From the NCBI RefSeq assembly GCF_002968335.2, contig NZ_CP134398.1, forward strand, positions 2,232,001-2,296,000: a DNA stretch of 64,000 bases. The letters run 5' to 3'. A program made the translations under genes and the position numbers. The DNA is from Mycobacterium sp. ITM-2016-00316 (GTDB lineage: Bacteria; Actinomycetota; Actinomycetes; Mycobacteriales; Mycobacteriaceae). The notes below the pieces were generated by a model. It made no database searches, was not told the origin of the DNA, and saw only the letters and a list, made by a program, of their open reading frames with translations. Positions 57,236 to 64,000 of the stretch are shown here, in pieces; the stretch's first letter is position 1, and every line of letters begins with the position of its first letter.

Positions 57236-58600
57236 ATGGTTGACACCGGAATGCTGTCGCAGACCGATCTGGAACAGCTCGTCGCCGCCCGCGAGATCGA
57301 CACCGTCATCGTCGCGTTCCCCGACATGCAGGGCCGGCTCATCGGTAAGCGGGTGTCTGCACGGCTGTTCGTCGAAGAGGTCGCCGCGCACGGCGCCGAG
57401 TGTTGCAACTACCTGCTGGCCGTCGATGTCGACATGAACACCGTCGAGGGCTATGCGATGTCGAGCTGGGAGACCGGCTACGGCGACATGGTCATGACCC
57501 CGGATTTCGCCACCCTGCGCCTGCTGCCGTGGCTGCCGGGCACCGCGCTGGTGATGGCCGATCTGTCCTTCACCGACGGCAGGCCCGTCGTGGTCTCCCC
57601 GCGCACCATCCTGCGCACCCAGCTCGACCGGCTGGCCGAACGCGGGCTGACCGCGTTCGTCGGTACCGAGCTGGAGTTCATGGTGTTCGACGACACCTAC
57701 CGAGACGCCTGGAAAGCCGGTTACCGGAACCTGACACCGGCCACCGATTACAACATCGACTACGCCATGCTGGCGTCGACCCGGATGGAGCCGCTGCTGC
57801 GCGATATCCGCCTCGGCATGGACGGTGCGGGCATGTATTGCGAGGGGGTGAAGGGCGAGTGCAACCTGGGGCAGCAGGAGATCGCGTTCCGCTATGACGA
57901 GGCCCTGGTCACCTGTGACAACCACACCATCTACAAGAACGGTGCCAAGGAGATCGCGGACCAGCACGGCAAGTCCCTGACCTTCATGGCCAAGTTCGAC
58001 GAGCGCGAAGGCAACAGCTGCCACATCCACATCTCGCTGCGCGGCACGGACGGGGCCGCCGTCTTCGCCGATGAGGACGATCCGGACGGCATGTCGGCGA
58101 TGTTCCGCAGTTTCGTGGCCGGACAGATCGCCACGCTGCGCGAGCTCGCCTTCTTCTATGCGCCGAATATCAACTCCTACAAGCGTTTCGCCGACGGCAG
58201 CTTCGCACCGACCGCCATCGCCTGGGGGATGGACAACCGCACCTGCGCGCTGCGGGTGGTCGGGCACGGCCTCGGGATGCGGGTGGAGTGCCGGGCGCCC
58301 GGTGGCGATGTCAACCAGTACCTGGCCGTCGCGGCGCTGATCGCCGGTGGTCTGCACGGTATCGAGGAGGGCCTGGAACTGGAGGACGCCTGCACCGGCA
58401 ACGCCTACACCGGTGGTGCAGAGAAGCTTCCGCAGACCCTGGCCGAGTCGGCCGCGCTGTTCGAGCACTCCGAGGTGGCCAAGGCCGCATTCGGCGACGA
58501 GGTCGTGGCCCACTACCTGAACAACGCGCACATCGAACTCGCCGCCTTCAATGCCGCGGTCACCGACTGGGAGAGGGTGCGCGGCTTTGAGCGGCTCTGA
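57236..58600 (+). CDS. glnA4: Glutamine synthetase-like gamma-glutamylation enzyme (GlnA4/PuuA type)
   Basis: This 454-residue enzyme has the glutamine synthetase catalytic domain (NGAKEIADQHG, then HIHISL with the metal His, and the Arg-rich substrate part NRTCALRVVG), but belongs to the GlnA4 group, which joins glutamate to amines and does not assimilate ammonia. Streptomyces GlnA4 acts on ethanolamine and E. coli PuuA on putrescine. The next genes encode a gamma-glutamyl hydrolase-type amidotransferase and an aldehyde dehydrogenase, as in the Puu pathway. The order agrees with M. tuberculosis Rv2860c-Rv2857c. The ATG at 57236 gives the usual length. Confidence 0.9.
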   Translation: MVDTGMLSQTDLEQLVAAREIDTVIVAFPDMQGRLIGKRVSARLFVEEVAAHGAECCNYLLAVDVDMNTVEGYAMSSWETGYGDMVMTPDFATLRLLPWLPGTALVMADLSFTDGRPVVVSPRTILRTQLDRLAERGLTAFVGTELEFMVFDDTYRDAWKAGYRNLTPATDYNIDYAMLASTRMEPLLRDIRLGMDGAGMYCEGVKGECNLGQQEIAFRYDEALVTCDNHTIYKNGAKEIADQHGKSLTFMAKFDEREGNSCHIHISLRGTDGAAVFADEDDPDGMSAMFRSFVAGQIATLRELAFFYAPNINSYKRFADGSFAPTAIAWGMDNRTCALRVVGHGLGMRVECRAPGGDVNQYLAVAALIAGGLHGIEEGLELEDACTGNAYTGGAEKLPQTLAESAALFEHSEVAKAAFGDEVVAHYLNNAHIELAAFNAAVTDWERVRGFERL

Positions 58601-59402
58601 CAATGACGAGCTCAGACCCGATTCAATTCCCGGGTCGCTACGCTCTCCCCCGCAAGCGGGAGGTGCCCCCAGCCCGCCGGTACTGGGCCTGACCACCTAC
58701 CTGCAGCGCGCCCAGACCGGCGTCTGGGACGTCGATGCCAGCTTCCTGCCCGCCATCTACATCGACGGCGTCAACCGCGGCGGTGCCACCGCGATGCTGT
58801 TGCCGCCGCAACCCGGCGGCACCGGGGCGGCCGAGCGCATCCTGGATGGGATCGACGGTCTGATCATCACCGGCGGACGCGATGTCAACCCGGAAAGCTA
58901 TGGCAGCCAACGGCACCCGACCACCGATGAACCGATGGGGGAACGGGACTCCTGGGAGTTCGCACTGCTCAACGCCGCGCTGCGGCGCGGGATGCCGGTG
59001 CTCGGAATCTGCCGCGGCGCCCAGGTGCTCAACGTCGCGCTCGGCGGCACGCTGCACCAGCACCTGCCCGATGTGCTCGGGCACAGCCGCCACCAGCAGG
59101 GCAATGCGGTGTTCAGCACCTCCTCGGTGCGCACCGTGCCCGGCACCCGGCTCGCCGCGATCATCGGTGAGACCTCCGATGCGCAGTGCTACCACCACCA
59201 GGCGATCGACCGGCTCGGTGACGGGCTGATCATCAGCGCCCGCGACACCGCCGACGGTGTCATCGAGGCGGTCGAAATCGAGGGCGACACCTTCGTGCTC
59301 GCGGTGCAGTGGCATCCCGAGGAGCGGCTCGACGATGTGCGCCTGTTCACGGCGGTGGCCGAGGCGGCCCGCGAATACACCACAGAAAGGGCATCCCGAT
59401 GA
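58587..59402 (+). CDS. Class I glutamine amidotransferase-like gamma-glutamyl hydrolase (PuuD type)
   Basis: This protein of about 271 residues has the peptidase C26/PuuD fold with Cys in GICRGAQV, and the His-Glu pair in VQWHPEE. PuuD cleaves gamma-glutamyl-aminobutyrate to free the amino acid. The start is uncertain: the TTG at 58587 overlaps the glnA4 end by 14 bases, and no ATG fits. The first 30 residues contain translated repeat DNA (58633-58671), while conserved sequence starts only at VLGLTTYLQ. The aldehyde dehydrogenase ATG overlaps its stop by 4 bases. Confidence 0.85.
   Translation: MSGSDNDELRPDSIPGSLRSPPQAGGAPSPPVLGLTTYLQRAQTGVWDVDASFLPAIYIDGVNRGGATAMLLPPQPGGTGAAERILDGIDGLIITGGRDVNPESYGSQRHPTTDEPMGERDSWEFALLNAALRRGMPVLGICRGAQVLNVALGGTLHQHLPDVLGHSRHQQGNAVFSTSSVRTVPGTRLAAIIGETSDAQCYHHQAIDRLGDGLIISARDTADGVIEAVEIEGDTFVLAVQWHPEERLDDVRLFTAVAEAAREYTTERASR
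58633..58671. repeat. Dispersed G+C-rich repeat inside the amidotransferase gene
   Basis: The stretch contains TCGCTACGCTCTCCC and then CCCGC (58649-58653), AA, GCGGG (58656-58660), then AGGTGCCCCC. I have met this type of hairpin unit scattered through actinobacterial genomes. Here it is in frame within the variable N-terminus of the protein (about residues 16-28). Confidence 0.5.
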
Positions 59403-60763
59403 GCACCTCGACGGTCATCAACCCGGCCACCGAGGACGTCGTGGGTGATGTCGAACTGCTCGACGTCGACGCGGTGGATGATGCGGTGGCGCGTGCGGTC
59501 GTCGCGCAGCGACGGTGGGGCCGGCTCGCGCCGGCCGAGCGGGCCGGCGCGCTGCGGGCCTTCGCCGCAGTGGTCGACGCCCATATCGGTGAGCTCGCCG
59601 CCCTGGAGGTCGCCAATTCCGGGCATCCGATCGGGCAGGCCGAATGGGAGGCCGGGCACGTCCGCGATGTGCTGACCTACTACGCGGCCAGCCCGGAACG
59701 CCTTATCGGCCAGCAAATCCCGGTGGCCGGCGGTATCGACATCACCTTCAACGAGCCGCTCGGGGTCGTCGGCATCATCACGCCGTGGAACTTCCCGATG
59801 ACCATCGCGTCGTGGGGATTCGCCCCGGCGCTGGCCGCAGGCAACGCCGTGGTGCTCAAGCCGGCCGAATGGACGCCGCTGACCAGCCTGCGCCTCGCCG
59901 AGCTGGCCGTCGCGGCCGGACTGGACCCCGACCTGTTCCAGGTGCTGCCGGGTGCCGGACCGGTCGTCGGGATGCGTTTCGTCACCCACCCGCAGGTGCG
60001 CAAGATCGTGTTCACCGGATCCACCGCCGTCGGTACCCGCGTGATGGCCGGTGCCGCCGCGCAGGTCAAACGCGTCACCCTGGAACTGGGCGGCAAGAGC
60101 GCCAATATCGTGTTCGACGACTGCGACCTGGAACGGGCGGCCGCCACGGCCCCCTACGGCGTGTTCGACAATGCCGGCCAGGACTGCTGCGCACGTAGCC
60201 GGATCCTGGTGCAGCGCAACGTCTACGACCGCTTCATGGAGCTGCTGGAGCCGGCCGTGGCGGGTGTGAAGGTCGGCGACCCGACCTCCCGCGACACCGA
60301 AATGGGTCCGCTGGTGTCGCGCAAGCACTGGGACTCGGTGCGCGGCTTCGTCCCCGAGGACGCACCGGTGGCCTTCCGGGGATCGGCCCCGTCCGGACCC
60401 GGGTTCTGGTTCCCGCCAACGGTGTTGACACCGCAGCGCACCGATCGGACCGTCACCGAGGAGATCTTCGGGCCGGTGGTCACGGTGCTGGCGTTCGAGG
60501 ACGAGGCCGACGCCATCGGCCTGGCCAATGACACCAGTTACGGGCTGTCCGGATCGATCTGGACCGAGAACGTGTCACGGGCACTGCGGGTCTCGCGTGC
60601 GGTGGAGGCCGGCAACCTGAGCGTCAACTCGCACTCATCGGTGCGCTACAGCACCCCGTTCGGCGGTTTCAAACAGTCCGGCCTCGGCCGCGAACTGGGT
60701 CCCGATGCGCCACTGCACTTCACCGAAACCAAGAACGTTTTCATTGCGATTGGAGAAATCTAG
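59399..60763 (+). CDS. aldC: Aldehyde dehydrogenase (AldC, PuuC-like)
   Basis: This 454-residue NAD(P)-dependent enzyme has ITPWNFPM, FTGSTAVGT, LELGGKS, the catalytic Cys263 in GQDCC, and EEIFGPVV. In the operon it would oxidise the gamma-glutamyl aminoaldehyde to the acid that the amidotransferase then hydrolyses. It matches M. tuberculosis Rv2858c. Its ATG overlaps the upstream stop, and its own stop is directly followed by the SDR start. Confidence 0.9.
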   Translation: MSTSTVINPATEDVVGDVELLDVDAVDDAVARAVVAQRRWGRLAPAERAGALRAFAAVVDAHIGELAALEVANSGHPIGQAEWEAGHVRDVLTYYAASPERLIGQQIPVAGGIDITFNEPLGVVGIITPWNFPMTIASWGFAPALAAGNAVVLKPAEWTPLTSLRLAELAVAAGLDPDLFQVLPGAGPVVGMRFVTHPQVRKIVFTGSTAVGTRVMAGAAAQVKRVTLELGGKSANIVFDDCDLERAAATAPYGVFDNAGQDCCARSRILVQRNVYDRFMELLEPAVAGVKVGDPTSRDTEMGPLVSRKHWDSVRGFVPEDAPVAFRGSAPSGPGFWFPPTVLTPQRTDRTVTEEIFGPVVTVLAFEDEADAIGLANDTSYGLSGSIWTENVSRALRVSRAVEAGNLSVNSHSSVRYSTPFGGFKQSGLGRELGPDAPLHFTETKNVFIAIGEI

Positions 60764-61537
60764 ATGGATCTGACCCAGCGACTCAAGGACAAGGTCGCCG
60801 TGATCACCGGCGGCGCCAGCGGTATCGGACTGGCGGCCGCCAAGCGCATGCAGGCCGAGGGCGCGATCGTGGTTATCGGCGATGTGGACCCGGCCGCGGG
60901 CAAGACCGTCGCCAACGATCTGAACGTCCAGTTCGTGCAGGTCGACGTGTCCGATCCGGCCGCGGTGGACAACCTGTTCGACACCGCCTACGACGTGCAC
61001 GGCGGGGTGGACATCGCGTTCAACAACGCCGGGATCAGCCCGCCCGAGGACGATCTGATCGAGAACACCAGCCTCGACGCGTGGCAACGGGTGCAGGACG
61101 TCAACCTCAAATCGGTGTTCCTGTGCTCCAAGGCGGCGCTGCGGCACATGGTGCCGGCCCAGAAGGGGTCGATCATCAACACCGCATCGTTTGTGGCGGT
61201 GCTCGGCTCGGCGACCTCGCAGATCTCCTACACCGCCTCCAAGGGCGGCGTGCTCGCGATGTCGCGCGAGCTCGGCGTGCAGTACGCCCGCCAGGGCATC
61301 CGGGTCAACGCACTGTGCCCGGGCCCGGTGAACACCCCACTGCTCAAGGAACTGTTCGCCAAGGACCCCGAACGTGCGGCACGTCGGCTGGTGCACGTGC
61401 CGGTGGGCCGGTTCGCCGAGCCCGAGGAACTGGCGGCCGCGGTGGCGTTCCTGGCCAGCGATGACGCGTCCTTCATCACCGGATCGAGCTTCCTGGTCGA
61501 CGGCGGTATCAGTTCTGCCTACGTCACACCGCTGTGA
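60764..61537 (+). CDS. Short-chain dehydrogenase/reductase (Rv2857c-like)
   Basis: This 257-residue classical SDR has the cofactor motif TGGASGIG, NNAG, the catalytic Ser in NTASFVA, and YTASKGG with Tyr and Lys. The ATG follows directly on the aldehyde dehydrogenase stop. It may reduce or oxidise an intermediate of the amine pathway. It corresponds to Rv2857c. Confidence 0.9.
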   Translation: MDLTQRLKDKVAVITGGASGIGLAAAKRMQAEGAIVVIGDVDPAAGKTVANDLNVQFVQVDVSDPAAVDNLFDTAYDVHGGVDIAFNNAGISPPEDDLIENTSLDAWQRVQDVNLKSVFLCSKAALRHMVPAQKGSIINTASFVAVLGSATSQISYTASKGGVLAMSRELGVQYARQGIRVNALCPGPVNTPLLKELFAKDPERAARRLVHVPVGRFAEPEELAAAVAFLASDDASFITGSSFLVDGGISSAYVTPL

Positions 61538-61550
61538 GACAGATCCGGCC

Positions 61551-62273
61551 ATGACCTCCCCACCGGATCCGCAGACGACGTCGGGAAGCCTGCTTCGACC
61601 GGTGCGGCTGGGCAACGCCTTCGAGGACACCGTCGCGCGGCTGCTGCAGACCATCCGGCTCGGGGTGCTGGCGCCCGGTGAGTCACTGCCACCGGAACGC
61701 GAGTTGGCGGCGCGGCTCGGCGTCAGCCGGGACACCGTCCGGGAGGCCATCAAATCGCTGGCCGAGGCCGGCTATCTGGTGTCACGGCGCGGACGGTACG
61801 GCGGCACCTTTCTTGCCGACGAGATACCCAGGCTCGCGCCCGGCACCGAGGATGTCACGCGGGCCGATCTCGACGACGCGCTGCGGTTGCGCGAAATCCT
61901 CGAGGTGGGGGCGGCGCGGTCGGCGGCGGGCCGCACGCTCACCGAGGCCGAGGCCGCCCAGTTGCGCTGCCGGCTCGATGATGTGCGCGGCGCCGCCCCC
62001 GGGGATTACCGGCGGCTGGACTCGCGGCTGCATCTGGCGATCGCGGAGGCGGCGGGCTCGGTGTCGCTGGTGCCGCTGGTGGCCGAGAACCGGATGCGGG
62101 TCAACGCCCTGCTGGACCAGATCCCGCTGCTGCCCCGCAACATCGCGCACTCCGACGAACAGCACGAGGCGATCGTGGGTGCCATCCTCACCGGCGACGC
62201 CGCTGCGGCGGCCGACGCCATGTGCGCGCACCTGGCCGGCTCGGCGGCGCTGCTGCACGGCTTCCTGGACTGA
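61551..62273 (+). CDS. GntR-family (FadR-type) regulator
   Basis: This 240-residue regulator has an N-terminal winged helix (about 20-90; ERELAARLGVSRDTVREAIKSL) and a C-terminal FadR/FCD helical ligand domain with the metal-binding His and Asp residues (LHLAIAEAAG, SDEQHEAIVGAI). It starts 13 bases after the SDR gene and is therefore part of the glnA4 operon, which it probably controls in response to an amine or its acid product. Confidence 0.87.
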   Translation: MTSPPDPQTTSGSLLRPVRLGNAFEDTVARLLQTIRLGVLAPGESLPPERELAARLGVSRDTVREAIKSLAEAGYLVSRRGRYGGTFLADEIPRLAPGTEDVTRADLDDALRLREILEVGAARSAAGRTLTEAEAAQLRCRLDDVRGAAPGDYRRLDSRLHLAIAEAAGSVSLVPLVAENRMRVNALLDQIPLLPRNIAHSDEQHEAIVGAILTGDAAAAADAMCAHLAGSAALLHGFLD

Positions 62274-62293
62274 CCCGTACTAGATTGCCTGTC

Positions 62294-62614
62294 ATGGAGG
62301 ATGCGTCGGTGGTGCAGCAGGCGTCATCGGCGCTTGCCGACGTCGACACCTCCGAATGGGCACGCCGGTTCGATCTGCTCTCCGATCCGCATCGCCTGGA
62401 GATCCTGCTCAGTCTGCACCGGGTTCCCGGCATCTGCGTCAGCGACCTGGCCGCCGCGCTGGGACGATCGGAAAACGCGGTGTCCCAGGCGCTTCGGGTG
62501 CTGCGCGGACAGGGCTGGGTGACCAGCAGCCGGGCGGGCCGTTCGGTCAGCTATCGGCTGGCCGACGAGATCGTGCACGACCTGCTGCATTGGATCGGTG
62601 CGAGCCACAACTGA
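62294..62614 (+). CDS. ArsR-family regulator
   Basis: This 106-residue winged-helix regulator has the ArsR pattern LLSDPHRLEILLSL, and CVSDLAAALGRSENAVSQALRVLRG as DNA-recognition region. The C-terminal helix carries several His residues (IVHDLLHWIGASHN) that could bind a metal as in SmtB/NmtR. In M. tuberculosis the nickel transporter gene nicT is near this place; no such gene is seen here. The metal is not determined. Confidence 0.83.
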   Translation: MEDASVVQQASSALADVDTSEWARRFDLLSDPHRLEILLSLHRVPGICVSDLAAALGRSENAVSQALRVLRGQGWVTSSRAGRSVSYRLADEIVHDLLHWIGASHN

Positions 62615-62661
62615 CTGGCGATTTCGGAGATATCGGGCCGCATTCGGATCACCATGGGTTC

Positions 62662-63492
62662 ATGGACGCCAATGAATCCGACGCGGCCGACGCCGACCGC
62701 GCACTCAAGATCAAGCATCGTGCACTGTGGGCATCCGGCGACTATGTCGCCGTTGCCACCGAACTCATCCCCGAACTCGGTCCGGAACTGGTGCGGGCCT
62801 GCCGCGTCGGCGCCGGTGACCGGGTTCTCGACGTCGCCGCGGGCGCGGGAAATGCCGCCATCCCGGCCGCGCGCGCCGGGGCATCGGTGACCGCCGCCGA
62901 CCTCACCCCGGAACTGTTCGCGGCGGGCCGTGCCCGCGCGGTGCAGGAGGGTGTGGAGGTGGACTGGCAGGAGGCCGACGCGGAGGCGCTACCGTTCGAG
63001 GACGACGCCTTCGACATCGTGATGTCCTGCGTCGGCGTCATGTTCGCGCCCCGGCACCAGCGCAGCGCCGACGAACTCGTGCGGGTATGCCGTCCGGGCG
63101 GCACGATAGGGCTGATCAACTGGACTCCAACGGGTTTCATCGGGCGACTGTTCGCCACCATGAAACCCTTCGCGCCGCCGCCACCTCCCGGTGCGAGTCC
63201 GGCACCGCTGTGGGGCGATGAAGCGCATGTGACCGAATTGTTCGGCGACCGGGTCGCCGATGTCAGCATGCGGCGCCAGACGGTGGCGCTGGATCATTGC
63301 AGCGGGCCGCTGGAGTTCCGCGAGTACTGGAAACGCAACTACGGGCCCACCATCGCGGTGTACGCATACAACGCCGACAAGCCCGAACAGGTTGCCGCGC
63401 TGGATGACGCCTTCCTCGATTTCCTGGCCTCGACCCAGCGCGACGGCCGGTGGGAGGCCGAGTACCTGCTGGTCACCGCGACCCGGCGCTGA
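62662..63492 (+). CDS. Class I SAM-dependent methyltransferase
   Basis: This 276-residue protein has motif I VLDVAAGAGNAA, the acidic residue of motif II in TAADLTPE, and the DAEALPFEDDAFD segment of the UbiE/ubiquinone-type methyltransferases. A Pro-rich loop (PPPPPGASPAP) follows the core. It starts 47 bases after the ArsR gene and may be in one transcript with it. The substrate is unknown. Confidence 0.83.
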   Translation: MDANESDAADADRALKIKHRALWASGDYVAVATELIPELGPELVRACRVGAGDRVLDVAAGAGNAAIPAARAGASVTAADLTPELFAAGRARAVQEGVEVDWQEADAEALPFEDDAFDIVMSCVGVMFAPRHQRSADELVRVCRPGGTIGLINWTPTGFIGRLFATMKPFAPPPPPGASPAPLWGDEAHVTELFGDRVADVSMRRQTVALDHCSGPLEFREYWKRNYGPTIAVYAYNADKPEQVAALDDAFLDFLASTQRDGRWEAEYLLVTATRR

Positions 63493-63494
63493 GC

Positions 63495-64000
63495 TCAGTC
63501 CAGGAGGCCGAGCAGCGCGTTCTCGATCACCTCGGGCAGCGCGGGGTGAATCCAATACTGTCCGGTGGCAACCTCTTTGGCGGTCTGACCGAAGCTCATC
63601 GCCTGGATCAGCGGTTGGATGATCGAGGACGCATGGTGCCCCATGATGTGCGCGCCCAGCAACGTGCCGGTGCCGCGGTCGGCGATCAGTTTCGCGACTC
63701 CGGTGTGATCCTCCATCGCCCACCCGTAGGCGGTGGAGCCGTAATCCTGCACCTTCACCACGATGTCGTGGCCGGCCTCGCGGGCCTGGGCCTCGGTGAG
63801 GCCGACGGTGGCGATCTGGGGGTCGGTGAACACCGCCGACGGCACGAACCGGTGATCGCTGGCGACCATGCCCGCGGTGTCGTCCCAGTCGCGCAGCAGG
63901 TTGTGCCGAACCACCCGCATCTCGTGGTTGGCCACATGCTTGAGCTGATAGGCCGAGGACACGTCGCCCAGCGCCCACACCCCGCGCGCGGAGGTGCGCT
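63495..64000 (-). CDS. mtr: Mycothione reductase, C-terminal part (cut by window edge)
   Basis: The last 168 residues are present. This flavoprotein disulfide reductase reduces mycothione (oxidised mycothiol) with NADPH. The window contains the end of the NAD domain ([15 protein letters not shown] with the FAD-binding Gly-Asp) and the dimerisation domain with the active-site HPALPE. The likeness to the M. tuberculosis enzyme Rv2855 is strong. Mycothiol is restricted to actinobacteria, which supports the taxonomic assignment. It converges with the methyltransferase, two bases apart. Confidence 0.93.
   Translation of the reverse strand, partial: RTSARGVWALGDVSSAYQLKHVANHEMRVVRHNLLRDWDDTAGMVASDHRFVPSAVFTDPQIATVGLTEAQAREAGHDIVVKVQDYGSTAYGWAMEDHTGVAKLIADRGTGTLLGAHIMGHHASSIIQPLIQAMSFGQTAKEVATGQYWIHPALPEVIENALLGLLD

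Overview
The window comes from a mycobacterium, most likely a fast-growing environmental species (Mycolicibacterium type). The evidence is high G+C, frequent GTG starts and 1- or 4-base stop/start overlaps, a mycothione reductase, MPT70/MPT83-type fasciclin proteins next to dipZ, a 13E12-family DUF222/HNH gene behind a LexA box, and a gene order that, as I recall it, follows M. tuberculosis from about Rv2895c (viuB) to Rv2855 (mtr). I saw no tRNA, rRNA or CRISPR array.

Backbone. The left part carries a truncated dimethylglycine-oxidase-like gene, a siderophore-interacting flavoprotein, a lactate-monooxygenase-like enzyme, xerC, an M23 protein, rpsB-tsf (ending in a strong terminator) and an amidase. 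The centre carries pyrH-frr-cdsA-rlmN. The right part carries DUF2631, two transport/oxidoreductase genes, dipZ with two fasciclin genes, dxr-rip1-ispG-GNAT, a penicillin-binding lipoprotein, map, cobQ, a glnA4/amidotransferase/aldehyde dehydrogenase/SDR/GntR operon, an ArsR regulator, a methyltransferase and the 3' end of mtr.

Accessory block 1 (7.6-13.6 kb) sits between the amidase and a MarR gene. It is one tightly coupled operon: two FtsX-type permeases (one with no extracytoplasmic domain), their ATPase, an APC permease and a copper amine oxidase with every catalytic residue in place. It looks like an amine uptake and oxidation unit with an unexpected ABC module. The neighbouring MarR gene is divergent from a SAM methyltransferase across a perfect 7-5-7 palindrome. 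The methyltransferase is broken by a one-base frameshift.

Accessory block 2 (18.2-39.9 kb) is a catabolic island of about 20 genes inserted between rlmN and the DUF2631 gene. It holds two P450s, a Baeyer-Villiger monooxygenase of 4-hydroxyacetophenone-monooxygenase type, a GH3 beta-glucosidase, a CoA-transferase, lactonase, thioesterase, alcohol and aldehyde dehydrogenases, an SDR, a HpcH-type aldolase, an alpha/beta hydrolase and several small SnoaL, SRPBCC, NIPSNAP-like and DUF427 proteins, plus a TetR regulator. Five promoter regions in the island share one 32-bp dyad, AGCNTTACA-N14-TGTNANGCT, always at the same spacing. One copy stands in front of the operon that encodes the TetR protein. 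This looks like an undescribed regulon for breakdown of a glycosylated or cyclic ketone-yielding compound, perhaps a terpenoid. An IS481-type transposase remnant and the 13E12 gene lie inside it.

Other regulatory signals read directly from sequence are two SigK-type promoters (CCATCC-N15-CCGAAT before the MPT83-like gene and CCATCC-N15-ACGAAT before dipZ), a perfect LexA box, and five hairpin terminators.
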